Assembly (NCBI RefSeq): GCF_042695135.1
Contig: NZ_CP170547.1
Coordinates: forward strand, 2,728,001 to 2,792,000
DNA length: 64,000 nt
Direction of reading: 5' to 3'
Origin: Epilithonimonas sp042695135
GTDB lineage: Bacteria; Bacteroidota; Bacteroidia; Flavobacteriales; Weeksellaceae
A program made the position numbers and the translations under genes. The notes under the pieces were generated by a model, which was not told the origin of the DNA, searched no databases, and saw only the letters and a program-made list of their open reading frames with translations. Position 1 is the stretch's first letter. Every line of letters begins with the position of its first letter. Shown here in pieces: positions 23,664-32,771 of this stretch.

Positions 23664-26600
23664 TCACCTCGTTTTTTTCATAAAATTGATCATTACAGAA
23701 TCCGGCATCAATTTTTTTGAAGAATAAAACCTGGCGTTCATCTTCTTAAACTGGCTGAACCGGTCGTTTATTTTTTTTAGTACTGTCGCATCATCCAGTT
23801 CATTTTCATCTAAACCTTTTGCAGTGAATAGTTGACCGTCGTGAATATAATAATCTTCACACAAGAAATCAATAAGCTGGTTTTTACTCTGCATCATAGC
23901 AACTCCCGAAGTCAAAGTTTCTGAGCCTACAGAAAGTCCTTTCCCGACCCAGGCAATCGTTGAGGGGGTTTTTATGCCATAATTATTTCTATAGTAAGCC
24001 AGCAAGGAAGGCGCAAGATCAAGATGGCTGACAATTTTATTAAATCGTGAAGGCTGTTTAACCAGAGGTGAATATATCATCATAGGTACGTGATATCTGT
24101 CTATTTTTGATTGAAGAATGATTTCGGGCATACTATGATCGCCTGTTATTACAAAAATTGTGTTGGCAAAGTCAGGACGTTTGCTGTAATCTGCGAAAAA
24201 ACCTTTTAAAGCATCATCAGCATTCAAGACGGAGATCAGTTGATTTTTATGTAAAACCGCCCATTTTTTCTGCCCGGCACTCAAGATGCCGGAACGTAAT
24301 CTTTCATTATACTTCTTTTCATAATGATCCTTGTTGTTGATCAGAAACGGATTATGCGTTGATAAAGTAAGTATCATGCTGAAATGAGGTTTATCAGATG
24401 GTTTCTGAACGTCGAGCATCTTGCCAAAAACAGCCTGGTCTTCGTAGCCCCAACTTTCTCCATTGGTTTCGGGAAGCTTAAGGTAAGGGCTGCTGAATGA
24501 TTCTTCATCAACAATATGATCTACTTTGCTGTATTTTAAAAACTCCTGATAACGATCGAATTCTATATGGCCGCCATAATAGAAACCTGTTTCAAAATTA
24601 TTGGCTTTAAGTATATTATAAAGATTAAAATGTTCCGGCGTCTTTTCGATTTCCAAAAACCCATTCTTTCCAAAAGGAAGAGATCCCGTAAGCGCAGGCA
24701 GTGCTCCAAATGTTCTTCCTGTTGAACTTAGATTATTTTCCCAGTACAGGCTCTTGTTTGACAACGAATCCAGAAAAGGCGTAAAATTGCCTACATAGCC
24801 TTTCGGAGAAGTATAGGCATATCCGAAACCTTCCATAACCACAAAAACGAGATTAGGCGTGGTTTGGGATTTTGTAAGATAAGAACCTAAGAAATCAGGT
24901 GTATTTTCTTTTCTCCAAAAGGGAAAATCTTTGTTAAGCATATCGGAATTGCTCTGAAACGCCTCGGGATCACCCCACAGTTCAACTATTTCCGGATGAT
25001 CACTTATAAAATTATCCTCATTGGATTTAAAAAAATAGGCCCATTTACTTCTTGATAAATTCTGATTAAATTCGTTAGCACTATTCAATACCCCGGTATC
25101 AAGCAGGTTTGAGGGAACAAAAAATGAAATCATTCCAATACCCAATAAGATAAGACCCGGATAGATGGATTTAAACTTATTTCGACTGGCAAACCATAAA
25201 GGTGTAAGGGACAATAAAATTAAAATACCCATCAAGGCAAAATTTTTAAAGTTCAGCATTCCACTTGCCTGTAAAATCTGTTTCATTTCGTTTTTACTAT
25301 AATATAGAAGCTCAGATCCCAGAAGATTATGAGTTTCGGAAAAATATAGAAACAAGATATACTGTGTAACAATTACAGTCAGAAATACTATTATGGTAAA
25401 TATTTTTGCCCAGCTTTCTTTAAAAAATGATAAGATGAGATAAATGATGCCCGTGACTGATAAAAGCTGACAGGCAAACAAAATATTTTCAAAGAACAGG
25501 TGATATGCGATTACGGATGTATCTAATGTTGGAAAAGAATACCCATACCAGAGAAACTCCACTCCTACTCCAATTAGAAAAAATATAAAAAATACTAAAG
25601 CAAGCACTCCCAATCGTTGAAGCCCGACCCGAAGAGTCAATGAGATTCTTTTTTTCAGGGGAAGATTTTTAGTACTTTGATTAAAACCCTGCCTTGTCAT
25701 ATCTCCCCATCCATGAGAGTTTTTAAAGTAATCGACGAAGCCCATCACTCCTGCTTTTACTATAATAGGATGAAAATAAAAAGGTTCCGAAAAAGCAATG
25801 GCAATAAGAGCAAGAAAATCTTTTCTTTTGGTATATACCTGATGGCTTACGAGATCGACCAGTATCGCATAAATAGAATACAGGAATCCCATTGAAATAA
25901 CCAACGCAAATAGAATCGTGAAAAAAGGCCAGCTTATGATACCAGATATCAAAAAAACGATAAAAACAATATACCCCGAAAACTCTACCAAAGGACCAAG
26001 AAATTCGAAAAAGAACCAATAAGGAAGGCTGATCATTCCCAATTTTCCGTATTTGGGATTAAACATCATCTTTCTGTGCTTCCAAAGCGTTTCTATTGTC
26101 CCACGCATCCACCTATTCCTCTGTTTCTTAAGAATATCTTTTGTTTCCGGAACCTCTGTCCAGCACAAAGGATCTGGAATCGTGAGTACCTCATAAGGCT
26201 CATTTCTTTCTTCCATATACTTCCGCATACGGACTACCAGTTCCATATCTTCTCCTACAGTATTCTTATCATATCCACCACAAGCAAGCACAATTTTCCT
26301 GTCAAAAACGCCAAATGCTCCCGAAATTAAAATTAATCCCGATGCGCGTGACCAAGCCATACGTCCCAGTACAAAAGCCCTGATATATTCCAATGCCTGA
26401 GTTCTTCCCAACAGGGTTCTCGGCATATTGACACTTATTACTTTGCCGTTTTCAATAAGACAGTTATTAGCCAGACGAATCACCCCGCCACAAGCGATAT
26501 ACTTTTTATCGGTCTGTTCCAGAAAGGGTTTTGCCAATTTCAGGATAGCATCCTGCTCCAGAATACAGTCTACATCGATACAGACAATATATTCGCCCGA

Positions 26601-27092
26601 AGAAATATTAACACCTACATTGAGTGCATCTGCTTTACCACCGTTTTCTTTATCTACAACAATGAGTTTTTTAAAAGCTGGGTTTTTGCTTTTATAGACT
26701 CCTCTTACTTTGTTTGTCTGTATTTTTCCCTGTATGAAATAAGCCATCGATTCAAGGTCGTAAGCTTCTATCAGTTTTTGTACAGAATCATCCTTACTGC
26801 CATCATTAACAATAATAATTTCCAGATTATGATAGTATAGAGATAACAGGGATCTCACATTTTCCACAATGGTCATTCCTTCGTTATATGCAGGTGCAAT
26901 GATACTAAAGGCTGGTGCATTAGGATTTGTTGCGATAATACCGTAATCTGTAAATGTATTTTCTTTTTTATATTTTGTTACAGCTCCTAATGCATAGATT
27001 CCTATCCATCCGTAAATAATTGCTACGGCTGCACCATAAAGTAGAAACAGCCATATAATAACTTCATAAATGATGTGTGAGAATTCTAACAT
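23664..27092 (-). CDS. Fusion of GT2 glycosyltransferase and sulfatase/phosphoglycerol-transferase domains
   Basis: A 1142-residue membrane protein. N-terminal helix, then a family 2 glycosyltransferase (about 50-345) with 'APAYNEGMTIVENV', 'VNDGSKDDS', the 'DVDC' site and QRNRW. Further helices (about 350-460 and 490-650) are followed by an alkaline-phosphatase-superfamily domain (about 745-1060) with 'VVMEGFGY', 'GRTFGALPALTGSLP', 'STHNPF' and 'TGDHSM'. That domain resembles LTA-synthase-like sulfatases that transfer phosphoglycerol or phosphoethanolamine. One polypeptide could make and decorate a beta-linked surface polymer (inference). It overlaps the HEAT gene upstream by 7 bases. Confidence 0.88.
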   Translation of the reverse strand: MLEFSHIIYEVIIWLFLLYGAAVAIIYGWIGIYALGAVTKYKKENTFTDYGIIATNPNAPAFSIIAPAYNEGMTIVENVRSLLSLYYHNLEIIIVNDGSKDDSVQKLIEAYDLESMAYFIQGKIQTNKVRGVYKSKNPAFKKLIVVDKENGGKADALNVGVNISSGEYIVCIDVDCILEQDAILKLAKPFLEQTDKKYIACGGVIRLANNCLIENGKVISVNMPRTLLGRTQALEYIRAFVLGRMAWSRASGLILISGAFGVFDRKIVLACGGYDKNTVGEDMELVVRMRKYMEERNEPYEVLTIPDPLCWTEVPETKDILKKQRNRWMRGTIETLWKHRKMMFNPKYGKLGMISLPYWFFFEFLGPLVEFSGYIVFIVFLISGIISWPFFTILFALVISMGFLYSIYAILVDLVSHQVYTKRKDFLALIAIAFSEPFYFHPIIVKAGVMGFVDYFKNSHGWGDMTRQGFNQSTKNLPLKKRISLTLRVGLQRLGVLALVFFIFFLIGVGVEFLWYGYSFPTLDTSVIAYHLFFENILFACQLLSVTGIIYLILSFFKESWAKIFTIIVFLTVIVTQYILFLYFSETHNLLGSELLYYSKNEMKQILQASGMLNFKNFALMGILILLSLTPLWFASRNKFKSIYPGLILLGIGMISFFVPSNLLDTGVLNSANEFNQNLSRSKWAYFFKSNEDNFISDHPEIVELWGDPEAFQSNSDMLNKDFPFWRKENTPDFLGSYLTKSQTTPNLVFVVMEGFGYAYTSPKGYVGNFTPFLDSLSNKSLYWENNLSSTGRTFGALPALTGSLPFGKNGFLEIEKTPEHFNLYNILKANNFETGFYYGGHIEFDRYQEFLKYSKVDHIVDEESFSSPYLKLPETNGESWGYEDQAVFGKMLDVQKPSDKPHFSMILTLSTHNPFLINNKDHYEKKYNERLRSGILSAGQKKWAVLHKNQLISVLNADDALKGFFADYSKRPDFANTIFVITGDHSMPEIILQSKIDRYHVPMMIYSPLVKQPSRFNKIVSHLDLAPSLLAYYRNNYGIKTPSTIAWVGKGLSVGSETLTSGVAMMQSKNQLIDFLCEDYYIHDGQLFTAKGLDENELDDATVLKKINDRFSQFKKMNARFYSSKKLMPDSVMINFMKKTR

Positions 27093-28147
27093 ATTCTTTC
27101 CTGCAATGCGTATCTTATAATTTTAATCAATTCTTCCGAAGAACTTTCATTCTCAGCCATCTGTGCTAAATATTCCTTTTCTTCCAATAAAAATAAAGCT
27201 TCCGCAGCGCAGACTTTGATGCCCGCTTCATTATTATCAAGTAATTGTTTTTTCAGGAAATCTATAGATCTCTTATCTCCTGATCTTTTAATTGCTTTAA
27301 GAATTTCCAACTGAACCTCAATAGGCTGATCGGGATATACTTCAGTAAAGTAGATGATTGTTGAGGGATTTTCCAAAGACAATAAGGTTTGTACCGTCTG
27401 CACCCTTACTTCTGTTGAGGGATGATCCAACAGTTGAGTAACCATATTATACACTGCAAGTACCTGAAATTTTCTTAACAATTTTAAGGTGAAAATAACC
27501 ACAGAATCGTTTGAACTTTCAAGCCAGGCTTTTATAACATCTTCAGAGTTTTCGGGGATGTAAGCTATTGAACGGAGCAATCTAAGCTGCTGCCATTCTG
27601 ATATTACGGTAGGAATAGTATTTAAATAATTTAATCCCTCAAATCCTTTGAAATTCACCAATGCATATTGCGCTTCCTGATATACCTGTGATGAAGGATG
27701 TGTCAGAAATCTGGAAATTTCCGGAAGTCTGGATTCTGCATTCATAGCTGTAAGTTCCTGTATTCCTCCCGCCATTAAGTAGCGTTTCTTTTGGTTCAGC
27801 TTTTTTAAGGCATCTTCCTGAAGATTATATTGTTCAAAAAGATACTTTATCTGATTTTGGGCAACTCCTGAAAATTTCTTCTCAGAATCTACAAGTTTTT
27901 GCAGAAAGAGATTTCTGAATGTAGGATTTCTGTTAGCCACAATAAAATCATAATCAGGTGACACTTTATCCTCTCCATAGACAATGACTTTTGTGATGGT
28001 TGTATTGATTATATCTAACCATCTCAAAAGGCGGACTGAGACTCTATACTGATAAAAACTGTAAAGGATGACTACAATAATCAGCACAAGTACCAATGCG
28101 AACATTCCCAGAAAGACAAGAAAAATAAAATGTACAGAATTTATCAT
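27086..28147 (-). CDS. Membrane-anchored HEAT-repeat protein
   Basis: A 353-residue protein with one N-terminal membrane helix (about 6-32) and a cytoplasmic region of HEAT repeats (about 130-350, for example 'LDHPSTEVRVQTVQTLLSL'). A scaffold role is likely. It lies 9 bases from the response regulator upstream and overlaps the GT2-sulfatase gene downstream, so it is probably part of that enzyme's complex or its control. Confidence 0.82.
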   Translation of the reverse strand: MINSVHFIFLVFLGMFALVLVLIIVVILYSFYQYRVSVRLLRWLDIINTTITKVIVYGEDKVSPDYDFIVANRNPTFRNLFLQKLVDSEKKFSGVAQNQIKYLFEQYNLQEDALKKLNQKKRYLMAGGIQELTAMNAESRLPEISRFLTHPSSQVYQEAQYALVNFKGFEGLNYLNTIPTVISEWQQLRLLRSIAYIPENSEDVIKAWLESSNDSVVIFTLKLLRKFQVLAVYNMVTQLLDHPSTEVRVQTVQTLLSLENPSTIIYFTEVYPDQPIEVQLEILKAIKRSGDKRSIDFLKKQLLDNNEAGIKVCAAEALFLLEEKEYLAQMAENESSSEELIKIIRYALQERIC

Positions 28148-28156
28148 CTTACCTGT

Positions 28157-28513
28157 TTATTTTGGGGAAAATCTTTTTATCCTTAACATTAATTCATTGG
28201 GACTGAAAGGCTTTACAATAAAATCGGACGCTCCCAAGTCAAAAGCATTCAGCACCACTTCTTCCTGTCCCATACTTGAAAGCATGATAACGGGTATTTG
28301 CTTACCCATTGACCTTATAGCAGATAGAATTTCGATTCCTGAAGCAAAAGGCATCATAATATCTGTTATGGCAAGATCTACGTTTTCGTTTTTTAAGGTT
28401 TCAATAGCTTCTTTGCCGTTACGGCTCAAAATTACCTCATGTCCTTCTTTTAGCAATTTGTGCTCTATTGTTTTTAATATAAGCTCGTCATCTTCAGCAA
28501 TTAGAATTACCAT
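28157..28513 (-). CDS. Single-domain response regulator
   Basis: A 118-residue receiver domain: acidic residues E7/D8/D9, phosphoacceptor D51 in 'AITDIMMP', and lysine in 'IVKPFSP'. No output domain. It lies between a hybrid kinase (12 bases upstream) and the HEAT protein (9 bases downstream), suggesting it passes the kinase signal to the HEAT/GT2 machinery. Confidence 0.92.
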   Translation of the reverse strand: MVILIAEDDELILKTIEHKLLKEGHEVILSRNGKEAIETLKNENVDLAITDIMMPFASGIEILSAIRSMGKQIPVIMLSSMGQEEVVLNAFDLGASDFIVKPFSPNELMLRIKRFSPK

Positions 28514-28525
28514 AATATTATGTAT

Positions 28526-31500
28526 TTATTGTATTAAATCCTTTATCAATTTTAATCCTATTGTTATATCATTTATAATTTCATTCTCCATAGCAGTATA
28601 ATCTATGTTCTCATCAATACGGCTTTCCCAAATAGCAGTTTCTTTTGCAAGCTTTATCAAACCTGCGGTTCCTGCAGTTCCTCTTAGCTTGTGAAGAATC
28701 TGTTTCAGTTGTTCTGTGTTTTTTTCTTTTATCCCCGATTTTATATTTTCTTCTGCTTGTGTAAGCTCCTGTATCACTAATTTCAAAAATACATTCCTGA
28801 AGTCATCATCACCCGTCTTTTCATTCAGAAGATTGATGTCCAAATACCTTTCTGAATGATCTTCGGGTAATTGACGGGTACCAATGCCAATATGTTTTTT
28901 TAACATTTCCAAAAGATCGGTCTGTCTCAAAGGCTTGGGTAGAAAATCATTCATTCCGGAGGCCAGACATTTTTCTTTTTCACCCAATACATTTCCAGCT
29001 GTAACCCCAATGATCGGAACTTTGGAATATTCCGGTAACATACGGATCTGTTTTGTGGCTTCTATACCGTCCATTACCGGCATCTGTACATCCATAAGCA
29101 CCAGATCAAAAATCTGGTATTTGCATAGTTCAAGGGACTGCAGTCCATCAGTAGCTTCCACTAACCGTGCTTCGGGAATTAATAATTTTATCATTTTATT
29201 ATTAAGAAACATGTTCACCGGATTATCGTCGACAAGCAAAACGTTGGGAGAAGTCATTAGTGGGAAATGATCTTCTTTCTGCACTGGTTTAGCGGTTGCC
29301 AATTCTTTTTCTGAACTTTTAACGGCGCGTTGTAACGTCTTGTATAATTCTTCAGATTTAATAGGTTTTAGTAGAAAATAGGAGCTTTCTTCCTTTCTGA
29401 ATGAGTTGATAACGTCATGTTCTTCAGAAGATGTGTGAAGAATAACGAGAGGCGATGCCTCATTTTGTTCATTAAACAGCTGCTTTATTTTTTCAATTGT
29501 TTCTAAACCTGATATAATCGGCATGTGGTAATCTACCAGAATAATATCAAAACGCTCGCCGGCTAAAAGCATCTGAAGAGCTTCCATCCCGTTGGCAGCC
29601 AGCTTAGAATCTATATTCTTATAAGCAAGCATGTGCTGAAGGATAATTCTGTTTGCTTCGTTATCATCAACAATTAGAACCTTATTGATTTTCAGTATTT
29701 CATCTTCGCTTTGATCAGAAATTTCAAAAGGAATCTCAATATCAAAATAGAAAACAGAACCTTTGTCAAGTTCACTTACCAAAGTAAGATTACTTCCCAT
29801 ATATTTCAAAATGTTATTTGAAATGGTAAGTCCGAGCCCTGTTCCACCATAACGCTTGCTGATAGAACTGTTTTCCTGAGTGAAAGCATTAAAGATATGC
29901 TGCTGTTTTTCTACAGGAATACCAATTCCTGTATCTCTTACTGAGAATCGCAACTTTATATTTTTATTGTCTATATTCAGTTTTTCAACTTTAAGCTCAA
30001 TCTCACCTTGTTCTGTAAATTTTACAGCATTCCCGAGAAGATTAATGAGAATCTGCTTCAATCGTGTTTCATCGAGCCAGATTGTTTTAGGTAATCCCGG
30101 CTCAATATTTAAAAGAAGTTCGATATTTTTTTTCTGAGACTGATAAAGAACTGCATTGATGACCTGACTCACCACGTCATAAACATTGGCTTTCTCTATC
30201 AAAAGATCCATTTTTCCTGATTCAATTTTAGAGAAATCAAGAATGTCATTAATAATGTTCAGCAGGTTTTCGCCTGACTCATTAATATAATTGAGATACT
30301 GCTTTTGTATTTCATTTAACGGAGTTTGAAGCAAAAGATCAGAAAACCCGATGACGCCGTTCAACGGTGTTCGTATCTCATGGCTCATATTGGCTAAAAA
30401 TTCAGACTTGGTTTTGTTGGCAATATCTGCCATTTGTTTTGCATTTTTAAGTTCTTCATTGGTTTTTACAGATTCGGTAATATTTTGTGCAGAGACGATA
30501 ACTCCACCCAAAACATCATCTGACAGATACCACGGACTTACCACAATATTGTAATGTTGTAATCCTATTTTATGAGGAACTTCCAATGTCATATCCCTAT
30601 TGATGTAAGCTTTGCCTGCGAGTGCATCTTGATATATTTTCTTTCTGTCATCCGGCACATCGGGCGAAACCGTAAACATATTTTTCCCTATAAGATCTGC
30701 ATCGTGCATCTGAAACTCATTTTTCCAATTGCTGCTTACAGAAAGATAATTGAGATCTTTGTCGAACATAGCCACCGCAGTAGGGACATATGTTACAAAC
30801 GACTGTAGCATTGCTTCTTTTGTAGCCAGTTCTATATAAATATTTTTGAAGGTATCAATATCCTGGATAATCCCGAACACTTTTGTACAAACACCATCTT
30901 CAAATTCTGGTATTCCTTTCACCCTCACCCATATCATAACGCCATCATTACGTATAAGCTGCAATTCTTCATCATACGGTATCCCTTCTCGCACAGCTCG
31001 CTCAAATAATACTTCTACTTTTTTTCTGCTTTCTGTACTGTAAAATCCTAGTGCATTTTCAAAATCAGGCTGAAATGTCTTGTCTATTTTATGTATTTCT
31101 TTAGTAGATTGCGACCAAAAAACAGTATTAGTCTTAAGATTGACTTCCCAACCTCCGACCTGAGCTACGGCATTTGTCTGTTCTAGCATCTTCTTAGTGT
31201 ACAGCAAATCTTTTTCCAGAGACATCCTTTCTGTGACATTCAAAGCTGTACTTACCACATAAGGCATTCCTTTTTTATCAGTTTCTACAAGATTATGATA
31301 CATCCAAACCATTTCTTCTCCTTCTTTGGATTTAAGGATCATAGTTCCGAAATCTTCCTTCTTGCTGTTGATTCTTTCAAGATATTGTGCAAGTAAAGGC
31401 CAGTTTTTTTCTGGAACAAGATCTTTTAAATTCAAGTTTTTGACTTCTTCTGCCGAATACTGAAGTATTTTTCTTCCTTTTTCATTAACAGAAAGTATAT

Positions 31501-32425
31501 TCCCCTGCATATCATGCATACTCATTAATCCTATTGCATTTTCAAAAAAGCTTCTGAATCGACGCTCTGAACTTTCAAGTTTTTGCTTTTCTTCGATCTG
31601 TTGGGTAATATTTATTCCGAAGCAAAAAATCTCGGAATTGTTTTGGTTCTGTTTCAAAGACCACTCCACTATAATCTCTGAACCATCGCTTATTTTTGTA
31701 GAAGTAGAAAATGTAACACCCTCCTGAATATCAGAGATTTTATCTATAATTAACTTTAAATCAGCATTATGATCACCCAATACACTTAAAAATTTCTGAT
31801 CAGAAATTTCTGCTTTGCTGAAATTGAAAATTTTTTCGAAGGTAGGATTAACATCCTTAAGCATAAAGTTATTATCCAGAACACAAATTAAGTTATTGGA
31901 AATATTGAAAGTCTGCTGAAAATATTCAGCTTGAATATTGTTCCTTTTTCCAGTCAACAGATTTGTAATAGCACTTCCAATTTTTTTCAAAGCATTTATC
32001 TGCTTGTCTGTGAGGGTTTTAGGTTTGTAATCGATAACACATAGAGTCCCCAATGTAAATCCTTCATCATCTGTAAGAGGGATTCCTGCATAAAAGCGAA
32101 TGGCCCCGGCTAATATCAGTGGGTTTTCGGATGATCTTTCGTCTGCTAATGTATCATTGATTATTACAACATCACCACTTGCAATGGTATATTGACATAA
32201 AGTACTTTTTCTGTCTACAGAATCAAAATCAAGACCTATGCAACTTTGGATCACCTGTGCATCACTTTCCATCATAGCGATAAGTGCGGCAGGAGAGTCG
32301 GTAATAAGGCAGGCAGTTTCCGCAAAAATATCTAACTGTGGATCTTTCTCCATCTGTAAAAGATCAAAAAACTTGAGCTTATTAATTCGTCCGTATTCAT
32401 TATCAGGAACAGGGTATTTATCCAT
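28526..32425 (-). CDS. Hybrid sensor histidine kinase (GAF, PAS repeats, two receivers, Hpt)
   Basis: A 1299-residue cytoplasmic kinase. GAF domain about 25-155, four PAS domains about 165-675, HisKA with 'NMSHEIRTPLNGVIGFS' (about 690), HATPase about 800-915, receiver 1 ('VLIVDDNEANR', 'ILVDYHMP'), receiver 2 ('VLLVDDNPVNM', 'VLMDVQMPVMDG') and a C-terminal Hpt domain with 'LHKLRGTAGTAG'. It can run a full phosphorelay by itself. First gene of a four-gene minus-strand operon with a response regulator, HEAT protein and GT2-sulfatase. Confidence 0.93.
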   Translation of the reverse strand: MDKYPVPDNEYGRINKLKFFDLLQMEKDPQLDIFAETACLITDSPAALIAMMESDAQVIQSCIGLDFDSVDRKSTLCQYTIASGDVVIINDTLADERSSENPLILAGAIRFYAGIPLTDDEGFTLGTLCVIDYKPKTLTDKQINALKKIGSAITNLLTGKRNNIQAEYFQQTFNISNNLICVLDNNFMLKDVNPTFEKIFNFSKAEISDQKFLSVLGDHNADLKLIIDKISDIQEGVTFSTSTKISDGSEIIVEWSLKQNQNNSEIFCFGINITQQIEEKQKLESSERRFRSFFENAIGLMSMHDMQGNILSVNEKGRKILQYSAEEVKNLNLKDLVPEKNWPLLAQYLERINSKKEDFGTMILKSKEGEEMVWMYHNLVETDKKGMPYVVSTALNVTERMSLEKDLLYTKKMLEQTNAVAQVGGWEVNLKTNTVFWSQSTKEIHKIDKTFQPDFENALGFYSTESRKKVEVLFERAVREGIPYDEELQLIRNDGVMIWVRVKGIPEFEDGVCTKVFGIIQDIDTFKNIYIELATKEAMLQSFVTYVPTAVAMFDKDLNYLSVSSNWKNEFQMHDADLIGKNMFTVSPDVPDDRKKIYQDALAGKAYINRDMTLEVPHKIGLQHYNIVVSPWYLSDDVLGGVIVSAQNITESVKTNEELKNAKQMADIANKTKSEFLANMSHEIRTPLNGVIGFSDLLLQTPLNEIQKQYLNYINESGENLLNIINDILDFSKIESGKMDLLIEKANVYDVVSQVINAVLYQSQKKNIELLLNIEPGLPKTIWLDETRLKQILINLLGNAVKFTEQGEIELKVEKLNIDNKNIKLRFSVRDTGIGIPVEKQQHIFNAFTQENSSISKRYGGTGLGLTISNNILKYMGSNLTLVSELDKGSVFYFDIEIPFEISDQSEDEILKINKVLIVDDNEANRIILQHMLAYKNIDSKLAANGMEALQMLLAGERFDIILVDYHMPIISGLETIEKIKQLFNEQNEASPLVILHTSSEEHDVINSFRKEESSYFLLKPIKSEELYKTLQRAVKSSEKELATAKPVQKEDHFPLMTSPNVLLVDDNPVNMFLNNKMIKLLIPEARLVEATDGLQSLELCKYQIFDLVLMDVQMPVMDGIEATKQIRMLPEYSKVPIIGVTAGNVLGEKEKCLASGMNDFLPKPLRQTDLLEMLKKHIGIGTRQLPEDHSERYLDINLLNEKTGDDDFRNVFLKLVIQELTQAEENIKSGIKEKNTEQLKQILHKLRGTAGTAGLIKLAKETAIWESRIDENIDYTAMENEIINDITIGLKLIKDLIQ

Positions 32426-32564
32426 ATAGCATTGTCTTGTTGTTAGTTGTCTGAAAGCATAATTTTTAATTATTAATATTAATAATTAATTATGCTTTTA
32501 AAATTCCAAATTACAAATTATTTTACACTTAGAAGTAGTCTTTATTTTCAGTAGCACAAAAAGT

Positions 32565-32756
32565 ATGGAGTTGTTACCTTGTCTCGGACACATACCTAAA
32601 AATATTTTTGCAACTACAATTTTACAGTATTGCGCTAATCATTCTGGCTTATCCAACTTTGAAAAGTCGGTTGCCAACAATACAATAATTACGGAATTAC
32701 AAAAAAGCCTGCTGAAAAACTGGTCAGACAACTTCGAATTAGAAAAATGTAAATAA
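32565..32756 (+). CDS. Possible small protein, 63 residues
   Basis: An open frame starting MELLPCLGHIPKN and ending FELEKCK, in the gap between the hybrid kinase promoter region and the convergent 3' end of the secreted-protein gene. Composition looks protein-like, but no family, signal or membrane segment is recognised. It may be spurious. Confidence 0.25.
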   Translation: MELLPCLGHIPKNIFATTILQYCANHSGLSNFEKSVANNTIITELQKSLLKNWSDNFELEKCK

Positions 32757-32771
32757 AAATCAGTTTGTGTT

